A DNA stretch of 64,000 nt from contig CALQCC020000006.1 in assembly GCA_943328975.2 (NCBI GenBank), forward strand, positions 1 to 64,000, written 5' to 3'. Origin of the DNA: Bordetella parapertussis. GTDB lineage: Bacteria; Acidobacteriota; Terriglobia; Bryobacterales; Bryobacteraceae. Within the stretch, counting starts at the first letter, position 1, and every line of letters starts with the position of its first letter. The notes under the pieces were generated by a model. That model worked only from the letters and a program-made list of their open reading frames with translations, was not told where the DNA came from and searched no databases. Both the position numbers and the translations under genes were made by a program. This document shows, in pieces, positions 35,164-46,363 of the stretch.

Positions 35164-35601
35164 ATGACCGTTGGAAAACTCTGTGCAAGAAACGTGGCTA
35201 CAGGCACCCGGAGCACAACCGTACTTGAGGCCGCGAAACAAATGCGCCACCGCCACGTGGGAGACCTCGTGGTGGTGGAGGGGAACGCTCCGGTCGGCGT
35301 CGTAACCGACCGCGACATCGTCATCAGCGTGGTCGCCACCGGACTCGATCCGGCGGTGTTCACGCTGGGGGACCTCCTTCTGAAAGACGCGATTACCTGC
35401 ACGGAGGACCTGGATGCCACCGCTTGCCTGCAACAAATGCGGACCCACGCGATCCGCCGCATGCCGGTGGTGGATAAGAACGGTATCCTAGTGGGCATCA
35501 TCACAGTCGACGACTTGTTGCGCATGCTGGCCGGGGAACTTGGCGAAGTCGCCAAACTCATTGAGCGTGAACAGGTGGTGGAGATGAAGACGCGCGTGTA
35601 A
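35164..35601 (+). CDS. Two-CBS-domain protein
   Basis: The 145-residue protein is built of two CBS motifs: residues about 8-60 (ATGTRSTTVLEAAKQMRHRHV then GVVTDRDIVI) and 72-128 (AITCTEDLDATACLQQMR then GIITVDDLL). CBS pairs form an adenine-nucleotide-binding module, so it probably senses energy charge. A strong AGGAGG sits just before the ATG. It lies 23 bp after the baeRF-like gene and 11 bp before the AI-2E family gene, so cotranscription is nearly certain. Confidence 0.9.
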   Translation: MTVGKLCARNVATGTRSTTVLEAAKQMRHRHVGDLVVVEGNAPVGVVTDRDIVISVVATGLDPAVFTLGDLLLKDAITCTEDLDATACLQQMRTHAIRRMPVVDKNGILVGIITVDDLLRMLAGELGEVAKLIEREQVVEMKTRV

Positions 35602-35612
35602 GAACGGACCCT

Positions 35613-36674
35613 TTGAATCTGGAACATTCTGCCATTCCAAAACGCACTGCTATTTGGATCACCTTCGGGATACTTGCGGCGGTGACCGGCTACGCGGCCT
35701 TTGTCATCACTCGACCGTACCTGGAAGCTCTACTGGCAGGCGCAGCTTTAGCAACTATCTTTTACCCGCTGCACGTCCGGCTGCATAGGCATGTCCGTCG
35801 ACCGTCCCTGGCAGCTCTCATATCAACTTTGCTGGTCGTACTCACCGTCATCGCCCCCATCGTCTTGGTGATCATGACGATCACGCGTGAGTTGCAGCAG
35901 GCCTACCATGCACTGGGTCCCGGTGGAGTCGGCGACGGTGCGAGCAAACTCTGGCTATGGGTCGATAGTTACGCCGCCCGTTTCGGAGCCGGTCCTGGAG
36001 AGCTGCAGCAGATGGCCGAAGGTCGCCTACAGGCCGCGGGAGCCGCTCTATTGCGTGGAACTGTGTCGGCCGCAGGCGTGGCTACCGGGGGCGTACTCCA
36101 GGTAATCGTCGTCGTCGGAGCGTTTCATTTTTCCCTGCTCAACGGGGCCTGGCTGCACGAGCAAACGCTCCTCCACTCTCCCCTGGGTCCCGTACGGACA
36201 CAGACACTGCTCGAAACCGTACACCAAGTCATCCGGTCCAGCTTCTATGGAGTTGTCGGGGTCGCAGCGGCGCAAGGAACGTTGCTGGGCTTAGGCGCCT
36301 GGTTCGCCGGACTCCCCATCCCCGCACTTTGGGGCTTGGCCGCGATGGCTGCGTCGGTTCTGCCGTTGGTCGGCTCGGCGCTGGTCTGGATACCGGGAAC
36401 CATCGTGCTTCTGGTGCAAGGCAAGATCGGAATGGGGATCTTCTTCCTTGTCTGGGGAGCCGCGCTGGTCGCCAATGTGGACAACCTGGTGCGCCCGCTC
36501 ATCATCATGGCGAGCATCCCCGTTAGCGGACTGCTGGTCTTCATCGCCATCCTGGGCGGCATCCAGGCATTCGGCCTTATTGGCCTCTTCGCTGGACCCG
36601 TCACTCTAGCCCTTGGCCTCGCATTGCTCGATATGCTGCGGGAAGAAATGCAAGCCATCAAGGTCGACAGCTAA
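35613..36674 (+). CDS. AI-2E family transporter (PF01594 permease)
   Basis: This is a 353-residue integral membrane protein with seven to eight transmembrane segments in the AI-2E family order: two N-terminal helices, a long soluble loop (about residues 95-150), then four C-terminal helices with GVVGVAAAQGTLLGLGAWFAGLP (cited as AAQGTLLGLGAWFAG), ALVANVDNLVRPLIIM and LVFIAILGGIQAFGL. Family members export autoinducer-2-like molecules or act as Na+/H+ antiporters, so the substrate is open. A TTG at 35613 is the likely start. The next gene begins one base after the stop. Confidence 0.88.
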   Translation: MNLEHSAIPKRTAIWITFGILAAVTGYAAFVITRPYLEALLAGAALATIFYPLHVRLHRHVRRPSLAALISTLLVVLTVIAPIVLVIMTITRELQQAYHALGPGGVGDGASKLWLWVDSYAARFGAGPGELQQMAEGRLQAAGAALLRGTVSAAGVATGGVLQVIVVVGAFHFSLLNGAWLHEQTLLHSPLGPVRTQTLLETVHQVIRSSFYGVVGVAAAQGTLLGLGAWFAGLPIPALWGLAAMAASVLPLVGSALVWIPGTIVLLVQGKIGMGIFFLVWGAALVANVDNLVRPLIIMASIPVSGLLVFIAILGGIQAFGLIGLFAGPVTLALGLALLDMLREEMQAIKVDS

Positions 36675-36675
36675 A

Positions 36676-39222
36676 ATGAACCCTCCTCCCTGGCACGGAA
36701 TGTCCATTGAGGAGGTGCAAACGCATCTCGAAACGGATCTCAGTGTCGGCCTGGCACACGACGAAGCCTCGCGGCGCCAAGCCAAACACGGCCTGAACAC
36801 CATCCGCGAGGCCAAACCCAAAGGCCCTTGGCGCATCCTGGCAGCCCAGTTTTCCGATTTCATGATCGTTGTCCTTCTGGTCGCCGCCGTGATCGCCGGC
36901 GTATTGGGCGAACCAGAGGATACCGTCGCCATTGCGGTCATCGTGATGCTCAACGCCTTGATCGGTTTCGTGCAGGAATACCGAGCGGAGCGGGCTCTGG
37001 CTGCACTGCGGCAACTCGCCGCGCATCAGGCACGCGTTCTGCGCGGTGGCGAGATCCTGATGCTGCCGGCGCTCGAACTGGTCCCCGGCGATGTCGTGCT
37101 GGTGGAAGCCGGGAACCAGGTCCCCGCCGATCTCCGCATGGGCGAGGCCGCGCAGCTTCGCATCAACGAATCCGCCCTCACCGGCGAAAGTCACCCCGCC
37201 GAAAAACACACCGCCGCGCTGGAGGCCGAATCGTTAGGCGACCGCAAAAGCATGGCCTTCAAGGGTACGCTGGTCACCTACGGACGAGGCCGTGGAATCG
37301 TGGTCGCCACCGGCATGCAGACCGAACTGGGCCGCATCGCCGAGTTACTCGAACAGCGCGTGGACGTAAAGACCCCGCTGCAAGAGCGGCTCGCCCATTT
37401 CGGCCGCTACCTGGCCTTGGCCGCGCTCGGTATCTGCGCCATTGTCTTCGCTGTGGGTGTGGCGCGTGGGGAGCCGCTGGTGCGGATGTTCCTCACTGCC
37501 GTGAGTCTCGCGGTCGCAGCCATCCCCGAAGCTCTGCCCGCCGTAGTCACCATCACGCTGGCTCTGGGAGCGCGCCGCATGTTGAAAGCGCGCACGCTGG
37601 TGCGCCGGCTACCCGCGGTGGAAACGCTTGGCTCGGTCACCTACATCTGCTCCGATAAGACCGGCACCCTGACGGAAAACCGCATGACGGTGACCGAAGT
37701 ATTCTCACCCTCAGAAGACAAGACCCTGCTCTACACGGCACTGGCCCTCAGCAACGACGCGGCCCGCGACTCGCAGGGCGTCGTAACGGGCGATCCTACC
37801 GAAACCGCGTTACTCGAAGCCGCACTCGCCGCCGGATACGACAAAGCAGTGCTCTCTTCCACTTGGCCGCGCGTCGCCGAATTCCCCTTCGATTCCGAAC
37901 GCAAGCGCATGACCACCGTTCACGCGTCGCCCTCGGGTACGGTCGCCCTAATGAAAGGTGCACCGGAGTCCGTGCTGAGCTGCTGCACTGAGCAATCGCC
38001 CGAGCCAATCCTCGCCCGCGCTGGACAGATGGCTGCGCGAGGCTTGCGCGTGCTCGCAATCGCGCAGCGACGCTTGCAGAAAGTTCCCGCAGACAAAGAC
38101 GTCGAAACCTCGTTTGAATTTCTTGGACTGGTCGGCCTCATCGACCCGCCTCGTTCCGAAGCCCTCGAAGCTGTGCGACTGTGCATCGAGGCCGGCATCG
38201 CCCCGGTGATGATCACCGGAGACCATCCCGCCACCGCGCTCGCCATCGCAGTCCAGCTGGGCATCGCTAGCTCCAAAGATCACGCCCTTACGGGAACGGA
38301 AGTGGCCGCCCTTAGCCAAGAAGCTCTCGACGACCAAGTGCATCGCGTTCGCGTCTACGCCCGCGTCGACCCCGCGCAGAAAGTCCGTATCGTTGAAGCG
38401 CTGCAAAGACGCGGCGAATACGTGGCCATGACCGGCGACGGCGTGAACGACGCCCCCGCGCTGCAGCGAGCCGACATCGGCATTGCCATGGGACTCGGCG
38501 GCACCGACGTCGCGCGCGAGGCGGCCGATCTGGTCTTGCTGGACGACAACTTCGCCACCATCGTCGCCGCCGTGCGCGAAGGCCGCCACATCTTCGATAA
38601 CATCCGCAAGTTTGTGAAGTTCGTGATGGCCAGCAACTCCGCCGAAATCTGGACCATCCTCCTGGCGCCCCTCTTGGGCCTCCCCGTGCCCTTACTACCG
38701 ATCCACATCCTGTGGACCAACCTGGTCACCGACGGACTCCCCGGCCTCGCGCTAGCGGCGGAACCAGAAGATCCATCCATCATGCAGCGCCCTCCCCGCC
38801 CGCCAAGCGAAAGCCTCTTCGCGCATGGCCTTTGGCAACACATGCTGTGGGTCGGGCTGCTGATCGCCGGACTTTCGATCTTCTCGCAGGCGTATGCCAT
38901 CCGCACCGGCTCCACCCACTGGCAGACGGTTGTATTTACGGTGCTGACGCTTTCCCAGATGGCCCACGTTTTAGCAGTGCGATCGGAAACCCACTCCCTA
39001 TTCCGCCTCGGCCTCTTTTCCAATCCCGCCTTGTTGGGAGCAGTGACACTTACCGTCGTGCTTCAGCTAGCAGCCATCTATATGCCGGCCTTGCAACACA
39101 TCTTCAAGACAGCTCCCCTCTCCGCCCCCGAACTAGGACTGGTCGCGCTATTATGTTCGCTGGTCTTGCTGGCAGTGGAATTTGAAAAGTGGCTGATTCG
39201 CCGCCATGGCCTCTACCAGTGA
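36676..39222 (+). CDS. P2-type cation-transporting ATPase (Ca2+-type)
   Basis: The 848-residue P-type ATPase begins at the ATG at 36676. It has the actuator motif LTGES, the phosphorylation site SDKTGTLTENRM, the nucleotide-binding MKGAPESVL and the hinge TGDGVNDAPALQRADIGIAMG (cited as TGDGVNDAP). Helix M4 has AAIPEALPAVVT and M6 has WTNLVTDGLPGLAL, as in bacterial SERCA-like calcium pumps; the Ca2+ assignment is therefore inferred and Na+ or Mn2+ remain possible. It follows the AI-2E gene by one base and precedes a USP gene by 43 bp. Confidence 0.92.
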   Translation: MNPPPWHGMSIEEVQTHLETDLSVGLAHDEASRRQAKHGLNTIREAKPKGPWRILAAQFSDFMIVVLLVAAVIAGVLGEPEDTVAIAVIVMLNALIGFVQEYRAERALAALRQLAAHQARVLRGGEILMLPALELVPGDVVLVEAGNQVPADLRMGEAAQLRINESALTGESHPAEKHTAALEAESLGDRKSMAFKGTLVTYGRGRGIVVATGMQTELGRIAELLEQRVDVKTPLQERLAHFGRYLALAALGICAIVFAVGVARGEPLVRMFLTAVSLAVAAIPEALPAVVTITLALGARRMLKARTLVRRLPAVETLGSVTYICSDKTGTLTENRMTVTEVFSPSEDKTLLYTALALSNDAARDSQGVVTGDPTETALLEAALAAGYDKAVLSSTWPRVAEFPFDSERKRMTTVHASPSGTVALMKGAPESVLSCCTEQSPEPILARAGQMAARGLRVLAIAQRRLQKVPADKDVETSFEFLGLVGLIDPPRSEALEAVRLCIEAGIAPVMITGDHPATALAIAVQLGIASSKDHALTGTEVAALSQEALDDQVHRVRVYARVDPAQKVRIVEALQRRGEYVAMTGDGVNDAPALQRADIGIAMGLGGTDVAREAADLVLLDDNFATIVAAVREGRHIFDNIRKFVKFVMASNSAEIWTILLAPLLGLPVPLLPIHILWTNLVTDGLPGLALAAEPEDPSIMQRPPRPPSESLFAHGLWQHMLWVGLLIAGLSIFSQAYAIRTGSTHWQTVVFTVLTLSQMAHVLAVRSETHSLFRLGLFSNPALLGAVTLTVVLQLAAIYMPALQHIFKTAPLSAPELGLVALLCSLVLLAVEFEKWLIRRHGLYQ

Positions 39223-39265
39223 GTTGTGGCCTTAGACGTGCTACTTTCTAACCCAGGAGATCGCA

Positions 39266-40120
39266 ATGCTGCCCTTTCGCAAAATCATTTTCCCCGTCGA
39301 CTATTCTGATGCCTGCCGAGCCATCGTTCCCTACGTAAAGAACGCAGTGCAGCATTTTTCAGCACAACTGACGTTGATCCACGCCTATGGGCCGGAAGGC
39401 TTGTCCTTCGTCGACCTGCCCATGGCGAGTCCCGATCTCCCCAAGCAAGTGCGCGAATTTGAGCAACTGCGCCTGAGCGATTTCGCGCAAGAGGTCTTTC
39501 CCGGCATCGAAACAGACTGTTTCGCGGAACTGGGCGAAGCCGGTACCGTCGTGGAAGGCATCTTTAAGCGCCATGGCGGCGATCTGATCATGCTGCCCAC
39601 CCATGGCCGCGGTCCCGTGCGACGCCTCATGTTGGGCTCGGTGACCACCAAGATCCTGCATGATGCCAGTTGCGCCGTTTGGACCGCTACGGGCAAGGCA
39701 TCGGGCGCGCACAAACCGGACTACAAGTCCATCGTCTGCGCTGTGGATGAGAGCCCGGAAGCGCTCAGCGTCATCACCGCAGGTGCCGCACTCGCCAAGT
39801 CGTATGGCGCGAAACTCGCCGTCGTGAACGTGCTGGGCCTTCCGCCCATGAGCATGGAGATCGACTACGCCGCCATCCGTAACGATCTGCAACTGGCAGC
39901 CCAGCAGAAACTGCGCGAGACGATGGCAAGCCTCAAGATCGATGCACCCCACGCCGTGATCGAAGGCAACATCGCCAACGCTCTGCATGATTGGGCGGGT
40001 ACTCACAACGCCGATTTGTTGGTCACCGGCCGCGGCCACGCCCAGGATGGACTGGGACGGATCTGGTCGAATCTCTACTCCATCGTGCGTGAATCGCCCT
40101 GCCCCGTGCTTAGTATCTAA
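39266..40120 (+). CDS. Tandem universal stress protein
   Basis: The 284-residue protein carries two UspA domains (residues about 5-140 and 150-284). The first has the ATP-loop-like [20 protein letters not shown] followed by CAVWTA; the second has [16 protein letters not shown] followed by PCPVLSI, with a weaker nucleotide loop. Such double USPs bind ATP and help survival in starvation or hypoxia. It closes the + strand stress run and overlaps the convergent acyl-CoA synthetase gene by 11 bp. Confidence 0.9.
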   Translation: MLPFRKIIFPVDYSDACRAIVPYVKNAVQHFSAQLTLIHAYGPEGLSFVDLPMASPDLPKQVREFEQLRLSDFAQEVFPGIETDCFAELGEAGTVVEGIFKRHGGDLIMLPTHGRGPVRRLMLGSVTTKILHDASCAVWTATGKASGAHKPDYKSIVCAVDESPEALSVITAGAALAKSYGAKLAVVNVLGLPPMSMEIDYAAIRNDLQLAAQQKLRETMASLKIDAPHAVIEGNIANALHDWAGTHNADLLVTGRGHAQDGLGRIWSNLYSIVRESPCPVLSI

Positions 40121-42254
40121 GCAGCGCGGGTTTCGCCGGATCTGCTGCATCCGCCGGATACAGAATCACGCGCGCGTCCAGCGCGATCAACTGCTCCGGC
40201 GATGCCAGCAAGGGATTGATGTCGATCTCTTTGATCCACGGCTGTTCCACCACCAGTTGACTGAAGCGGACCAGGATCTGACTAAGGGCGGTCAGGTCCA
40301 CCGGCTTCCGCCCACGCACGCCCTTCAGAGCCTTGTATGTTTTCGTCTGCTCGATCATGCGCTGAGCCAACGACGGGGTGAGTGGGGGCAGGCCGATCGA
40401 GCGATCCTTATAGACTTCCACCAGGATTCCGCCTCCACCGAATAGCAGCACCGGTCCGAATTGCGGATCCGCGCTCGCACCCAGGATCAATTCGTAGCCG
40501 TCCACACGAACCATGGGCTGCACCGTCACGCCCAGAAAATCCGGATCTTTGACCGCGCCACGAATCGCAGCATAGGCCTCGCGCACCGCGGCTTCATCTT
40601 TCAAGTTCAGCCGCACGCCGCCCACGTCGGTCTTATGCGTGATCGTCTCCGAATGCAGCTTCACTACAACCGGGTACCCAAATCGAGCCGCCGCAAGGGT
40701 GGCCTCATCCGCCGAGGTTGCGATCTCCGTCGGCACGGTCGGAATCTCATAAGCCGCCAGCAACTGCTTGGACTCGGCTTCGGTCAGCAACGTGCGCCCG
40801 CGTACGCGCGCCTTTTCAATCACCGGATGCGTCGGAACCGGCTCGCGCGCAATCTCAGCGACCTCTTCCAACGCTCGCAAGTTCGCGCTATGCCGACCCA
40901 TCGCCTGAAACACACGCGCCGCCGCGTCCGGATACCGATACGTCGGAATCCCCGCCGCGTTCAGCAACGCTTCACCCGCCTCAATCGCCACGCCGCCCAT
41001 CCACGATGCGATCACCGGTTTGCCCGGCAGCTTCGCGTACTTCGCGACCTCGCGCGCCACCGCCGTCGGATCGGTCATCGCCTGCGGAGCCAGCGCCACC
41101 AACAGTCCATCCGCCGATGGATCTTGCGCCGCGATCTCAATCGCCTGCGCATACCGCTCATGCCCGGCGTCGCCCAGAATATCGATGGGGTTGTGCTTGC
41201 TCCAATGCGGAGGCAACACCGCGTCCAACTTCGCGACGGTCTCTGGAGCCAACTCCGCCAGTTCGCCGCCCGCACCCAGCAACGCATCCGTAGCCAGCAC
41301 CCCCGCGCCGCCCGCATTCGTCACCATCATCAAACGTGAACCCCGCGGACGAGGTTGCTTGCCCAAGGCCTCGGCCAAGTTGAAGAGTTCCTCAATGGTG
41401 TCGACGCGCAAAATGCCGCATCGCTCGAACGCCGCATCGAGAACATCATCCCGACCGGTGAGCGCCCCCGTATGCGATGCCGCCGCCCGCGCCGCTGCTT
41501 CCGTACGTCCTGGCTTCAGGACAATGATCGACTTCGTCCGCGCTACCTTGCGAGCCGCTGCGACAAAACGCCCAGCATCCGGCACCGATTCCATGTAAGC
41601 AATAATGCAGCGCGTATTCGGATCGTCGCCCAGGTACTCAATCAGGTGGCCCCACTCGACGTCCGCCATGCTGCCGGTCGAAACGAACGCGCTAAACCCG
41701 ACCTTCTCCTGCTGGCTCCAATCCAGAATCGCGGTACACACCGCCCCGCTCTGACTGATCAAGCCCACATGCCCCGGCCGAGCCATGGACGCCGCGAACG
41801 TCGCGTTCAAGCCGTGATGTGGACTAATCACACCCACGCAGTTCGGCCCCACAATACGCATCCCCGCACCTTGCGCGATTTCCAGGATCTCCTGCTCCAG
41901 CGCGACTCCGGCCGGACCCGTTTCGCGGAACCCGGCGCTGATAATCACCACGCCGCGCACACCTGCCTTCGCGCAGTGCCGCACCGCGTCAGGAACACAA
42001 GGGGCAGGAATCACGATCACCGCCAGGTCGACAGGTTCGCCAATCGCCGCAAGATCGGGATAACAGCGCGCGCCTAACACAGAGGAATGTTTCGGGTTCA
42101 CCGCGTACAGCGCACCTCCGAACGAGGTGGCCTGGAGGTTGGCGAAAATCGCCCTCCCCACACTATCCGGTTTCTCCGTCGCGCCGATCAACGCAACGCT
42201 ACGCGGACGAAAGAATACATCCAGCGTGGAACTACCCAACGACGTTTGATTCAC
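40110..42254 (-). CDS. ADP-forming acyl-CoA (acetyl-CoA) synthetase, fused alpha-beta
   Basis: The 714-residue protein fuses the CoA-binding/ligase alpha part ([26 protein letters not shown]; the phospho-His loop [11 protein letters not shown]) to the ATP-grasp beta part (late [22 protein letters not shown], cited as [12 protein letters not shown]). Such NDP-forming enzymes make ATP from acyl-CoA during energy limitation or recycle acyl groups. There is no GNAT domain, which distinguishes it from protein acetyltransferase Pat relatives. It shares an 11-bp overlap with the USP gene and is followed by OsmC at 12 bp upstream. Confidence 0.92.
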   Translation of the reverse strand: MNQTSLGSSTLDVFFRPRSVALIGATEKPDSVGRAIFANLQATSFGGALYAVNPKHSSVLGARCYPDLAAIGEPVDLAVIVIPAPCVPDAVRHCAKAGVRGVVIISAGFRETGPAGVALEQEILEIAQGAGMRIVGPNCVGVISPHHGLNATFAASMARPGHVGLISQSGAVCTAILDWSQQEKVGFSAFVSTGSMADVEWGHLIEYLGDDPNTRCIIAYMESVPDAGRFVAAARKVARTKSIIVLKPGRTEAAARAAASHTGALTGRDDVLDAAFERCGILRVDTIEELFNLAEALGKQPRPRGSRLMMVTNAGGAGVLATDALLGAGGELAELAPETVAKLDAVLPPHWSKHNPIDILGDAGHERYAQAIEIAAQDPSADGLLVALAPQAMTDPTAVAREVAKYAKLPGKPVIASWMGGVAIEAGEALLNAAGIPTYRYPDAAARVFQAMGRHSANLRALEEVAEIAREPVPTHPVIEKARVRGRTLLTEAESKQLLAAYEIPTVPTEIATSADEATLAAARFGYPVVVKLHSETITHKTDVGGVRLNLKDEAAVREAYAAIRGAVKDPDFLGVTVQPMVRVDGYELILGASADPQFGPVLLFGGGGILVEVYKDRSIGLPPLTPSLAQRMIEQTKTYKALKGVRGRKPVDLTALSQILVRFSQLVVEQPWIKEIDINPLLASPEQLIALDARVILYPADAADPAKPALLRY

Positions 42255-42265
42255 TACTCGCTATT

Positions 42266-42682
42266 CTAAGCTGCCAGCGGCATTGCCTCGGGAGCAACAA
42301 TCTCGGTAGTGATCTTTGGAGGGCTCAACAACGTGTTGTGGATCAAACAAGAATGGACGGCCTTCAGCAATCCTTCGCGATGGCGCGCATCTAAAGCCTG
42401 GGGGTATTCGACGAAGATCCGCAGATCGTCCAACCGCGCGGGAGCCTTCGCCTTTTCCGCCGTCACTCGTATGCGCAATCCCTGGGTCGGCAGGTTCCGG
42501 GCCTTCGCGTACTGCGCGGCATAGTAACCAGCGCACGTACCGAGCGATGCCAGGAAGAACTCCGGCGGGGTCATGCCTTCATCGAAGCCGCCCGCTTCCA
42601 CCGGCTGATCGCAATACACCGTATGGTTCCGCGCCTTCACTTCAAACTGGACGTCCCCTAAGTGATTGATAACGACTTCCAT
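42266..42682 (-). CDS. OsmC/Ohr family peroxide-detoxification protein
   Basis: The 138-residue protein has the OsmC fold pattern: N-terminal beta hairpin, the helix TPPEFFLASLGTCAGYYAAQYA with its first active Cys, and the second Cys in AVHSCLIHNTLLSPPKI. Members reduce organic hydroperoxides through this Cys pair. Its neighbours (double USP, ADP-forming acyl-CoA synthetase) make a stress role plausible. The 55-bp gap to the divergent sigma-factor gene must contain both promoters. Confidence 0.9.
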   Translation of the reverse strand: MEVVINHLGDVQFEVKARNHTVYCDQPVEAGGFDEGMTPPEFFLASLGTCAGYYAAQYAKARNLPTQGLRIRVTAEKAKAPARLDDLRIFVEYPQALDARHREGLLKAVHSCLIHNTLLSPPKITTEIVAPEAMPLAA

Positions 42683-42737
42683 AGCTTGCTCCTATCAAGG
42701 AGATGCACTCTTCCTCCATTGGTGACACGATGAAAGA

Positions 42738-43346
42738 GTGAACACTTTAGACGAATCGCAGCTCGCCCGCGAATTGCTGCACGGAAGCCCCGCAGCCTTC
42801 GACCGCTTCGTCGATACCTACAACAACAAGATCTTCCGCTACAGCTACACGATGTGCCGTCAGCGCGAAGATGCCGAAGAAGTGGCCCAGGAAACGCTTT
42901 TGAAAGTGTTTCAAAATCTGGACCAACTCCACGATCCCGAGCGCCTGAAACCCTGGATCTTCCGCATTGCGAAGAACGCCTGTTTGATGAAACGCCGCAA
43001 GAGCGTGTTCGCGCCCAAGACCGAATTATCGCTAGACGAACTGAAGCCCTCGAAAGACGGTGGCGACGGAAAGAGCATCGAAATCGCGGACTGGTCGCTC
43101 CGCCCCGATGAATTGGCTGAGAACTCCGAACTCCGCCAAGCCCTGGACCGCGCCGTAGCCGAACTTCCCGATATCTACCGCGCCGTGTTCCTTTTGCGCG
43201 ACGCGGAGAATCTTTCCACTGAAGACACCGCCGAGATTCTCGACATCTCCACCGACGCCGTCAAGACCCGTCTCCACCGCGCGCGCCTCGCGTTGCGCAA
43301 ACACCTCGATGAACACCTCCGCAGCACGAAAGGGGTCTCCGCCTAA
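42738..43346 (+). CDS. ECF RNA polymerase sigma factor
   Basis: The 202-residue sigma-70 family factor starts with GTG at 42738. Region 2 includes YNNKIFRYSYTMCRQREDAEEVAQETLLKVF (cited as DAEEVAQETLLKVF), and region 4 has LPDIYRAVFLLRDAENLSTEDTAEIL and the helix-turn-helix STDAVKTRLHRARLALRK. Its stop overlaps the start of the zinc-finger anti-sigma gene by one base, the usual ECF/anti-sigma coupling. The target promoters cannot be read from the window, though autoregulation is common. Confidence 0.93.
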   Translation: MNTLDESQLARELLHGSPAAFDRFVDTYNNKIFRYSYTMCRQREDAEEVAQETLLKVFQNLDQLHDPERLKPWIFRIAKNACLMKRRKSVFAPKTELSLDELKPSKDGGDGKSIEIADWSLRPDELAENSELRQALDRAVAELPDIYRAVFLLRDAENLSTEDTAEILDISTDAVKTRLHRARLALRKHLDEHLRSTKGVSA

Positions 43347-43609
43347 TGCAAAACCGCGACTGCTCCACCATCTTCGCCCTGCTCTCGGAGTATCTCGATC
43401 ACGAACTCCCGCCAGCCGATTGCGAAGAATTAGAGCAACACATCCGCTCCTGTGAACCGTGTGTTGCGTTTGTCGACAGCTTGAAGAAGAGCGTCGCGTT
43501 GGGCCAAAGGTATACTCCGAACGCCGAGCCTCCACCGCTGGCCCCGGAAGTAAAGCAGTCGCTCAAAGAAGCCTACGAACGCATGCTGGCCGCACGCGAG
43601 AAGAAGTGA
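43346..43609 (+). CDS. Zinc-finger (zf-HC2) anti-sigma factor, soluble
   Basis: The 87-residue protein has the anti-sigma zinc motif: His in SEYLDHELP and H-x3-C-x2-C in QHIRSCEPC. There is no transmembrane segment, so this is a cytosolic ZAS-type regulator of the coupled ECF sigma factor, possibly redox-sensitive through its zinc cysteines. The start ATG shares its A with the sigma stop TAA. The stop is one base from the stop of the convergent Fe-ADH gene. Confidence 0.88.
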   Translation: MQNRDCSTIFALLSEYLDHELPPADCEELEQHIRSCEPCVAFVDSLKKSVALGQRYTPNAEPPPLAPEVKQSLKEAYERMLAAREKK

Positions 43610-43610
43610 G

Positions 43611-44717
<1,107 letters not shown>

Positions 44718-44729
44718 AGGTGTATTCGA

Positions 44730-45089
44730 TCAGGATACACCCAGCAGTTTCTTCACGCCGTCCACGCACAAAATCGCCACGTGCCCCGAGGCCGGCTGCA
44801 ATCCGCCCAACGCGTCTGCGATCACCGAAGGAGTCATCGCTGTCAATTCCGCTCGCGACTTTCCGTTCATCCATTCGGTGAGTGCCGAACCCGCCGCAAT
44901 CGCCGCCGTGCAGCCACGCACCTGATAGCGAACTTCCGCCACACGATCGTCCTCAAAGCGAGCCGCTAGCCGCAGCATGTCGCCACACGCCGGATTGCTC
45001 ACATCGACGGTGACCGCGGGCGCCCCAAGCTGCCCCACGTTACGAGGATTCTGAAAATGTTCCAGCAACTGCTCTGAATGCAAGGCCAC
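44730..45089 (-). CDS. IscU/NifU-like Fe-S scaffold with displaced third cysteine
   Basis: The 119-residue protein fits the IscU/NifU-N family: HFQNPRNVGQL near the N-terminus, C35 in NPACGD, and C60 in RGCTAAIAAGSALTEW. The third cluster ligand normally follows His in a HC..L motif; here H103 is followed by V104, and the nearest Cys is C108 four residues later (GHVAILCVDGVKK). Whether it still builds clusters is open. It lies just downstream of the secreted gene broken by TAG and upstream of the Fe-ADH; no iscS/sufS gene is in the window. Confidence 0.85.
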   Translation of the reverse strand: MALHSEQLLEHFQNPRNVGQLGAPAVTVDVSNPACGDMLRLAARFEDDRVAEVRYQVRGCTAAIAAGSALTEWMNGKSRAELTAMTPSVIADALGGLQPASGHVAILCVDGVKKLLGVS

Positions 45090-45092
45090 GCT

Positions 45093-46280
45093 CTAGCGTA
45101 CCGTCCTATAGACCAAAGTTTCCCCGCGCATGTTACGTGAACTCCCCGGAGCCTGAATCATGCCGTCCGGCGTAACGACAATCCTCGTCCGCCCCGCGAA
45201 CGTCAGCCCCGCCAAACTCTCCAACCGAGCATTCACCGTAGCGTGTCCGCCCTTCCACTCCAGCTCTTGAAACTGAATCCCCAGCGTGTAGGAACCGGCC
45301 GACCGGTCCAGCAAGATCACACGCCCTTTCGCGATCGCACCCTTGGCAACGATCTTCTCTTTCCCTCGCTTCATATCCGACCGCAACACCGCCGTCACAG
45401 CATCCCCCACCGCCGCGCGATCTAAACGAAGTTCGTTGCTAAGCTCCAGCGTCATCGAAACATTCGCGGGCAACGCAACCTCCACGACCACAGGAGCCTC
45501 CGTCACATCCACCAACTCCGCATCGTCGAAGATCAGCGAACTCTCGCCGGTGAACTTCCGGCATCCCGAAAACCGCACGCGGTTCCGGCTGATCGAATCC
45601 TTACTCGTCATCCGCAGCACGCTCTCCACCGGCAGCAGAAACGCTTCATCCCCAATCAGCACCCGAGCGTAATCCACCCGATCCTCAGTCGACGTCAGCC
45701 CCAGTTCCGCAGGAATGTCATCCGCGAAAATCTCCAGCCTGCGCAAATCCGCTTCGGCCGGATCCACATACATCGACCCATGAAAGCCCACCACCGCCTC
45801 GCGCCCGCTGACGCTCAAGTGATACCCGCTGCGCGGCGCGCGCACGCGAAACTCGTAGCGCAGCATCCGCATCCCCAGCACCGACTCTTCCCCCCGATAT
45901 TCAAAATCCGGGCCGCCCGATGCCGAGAACAACATCCGCGCATAGATCCCGTAATTCCCGTTGCCGAACATCCCCGTGGAAACCAAGTCGCGAATGTCTT
46001 TGTCCTCGAACTGCTTCGCCCCCGGCCACGCAAACATCTCTTTGCCATCCACCAGCGCCACTTCGAGTCGTAGCGTATCGTCCACCTGCGCGCCCCCACC
46101 CGGAGCCTGCCTCGTCCGCTCCACCGTTTCCAAACAGGTGTAGTTAGGCTGGTTGAGAAGTAGGTCGAGCATCTTCTCCCGCACCTCGGCCAGCAGGTTC
46201 GTCTACGGCCGCAAGTTCGGCAACTGCGCCCAAGCGCAGGACACCGTCACCAACAGGAATGCCAGCCGACCCATTCGCAT
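45093..46280 (-). pseudogene. Secreted protein gene interrupted by in-frame TAG after the signal peptide
   Basis: In one frame the ATG at 46280 begins a signal peptide (MRMGRLAFLLVTVSCAWAQ). Codon 26 is TAG (46205-46203), and the same frame then continues through the mature domain (VREKMLDLLLNQPNYTCLE) to another TAG at 45093. The mature part resembles the intact secreted protein at 59278 (NYTCLE/ERLPNF, VGFHGSMYVDPAEADLRR/GSLFADAET, FLLPVESVLRM/FLLPSQFTMNL). Restart at the GTG at 46184 would give a protein without signal peptide. A nonsense mutation or sequencing error is likely; readthrough is not excluded. Confidence 0.82.
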
Positions 46281-46363
46281 CCATTATAGGAAGCGCTATT
46301 GTAAGAATTGTAAAAAGGCGCGCCCCCCAGCAACCTTCCCCGTCGGGGAAAGCGTCAATACTT

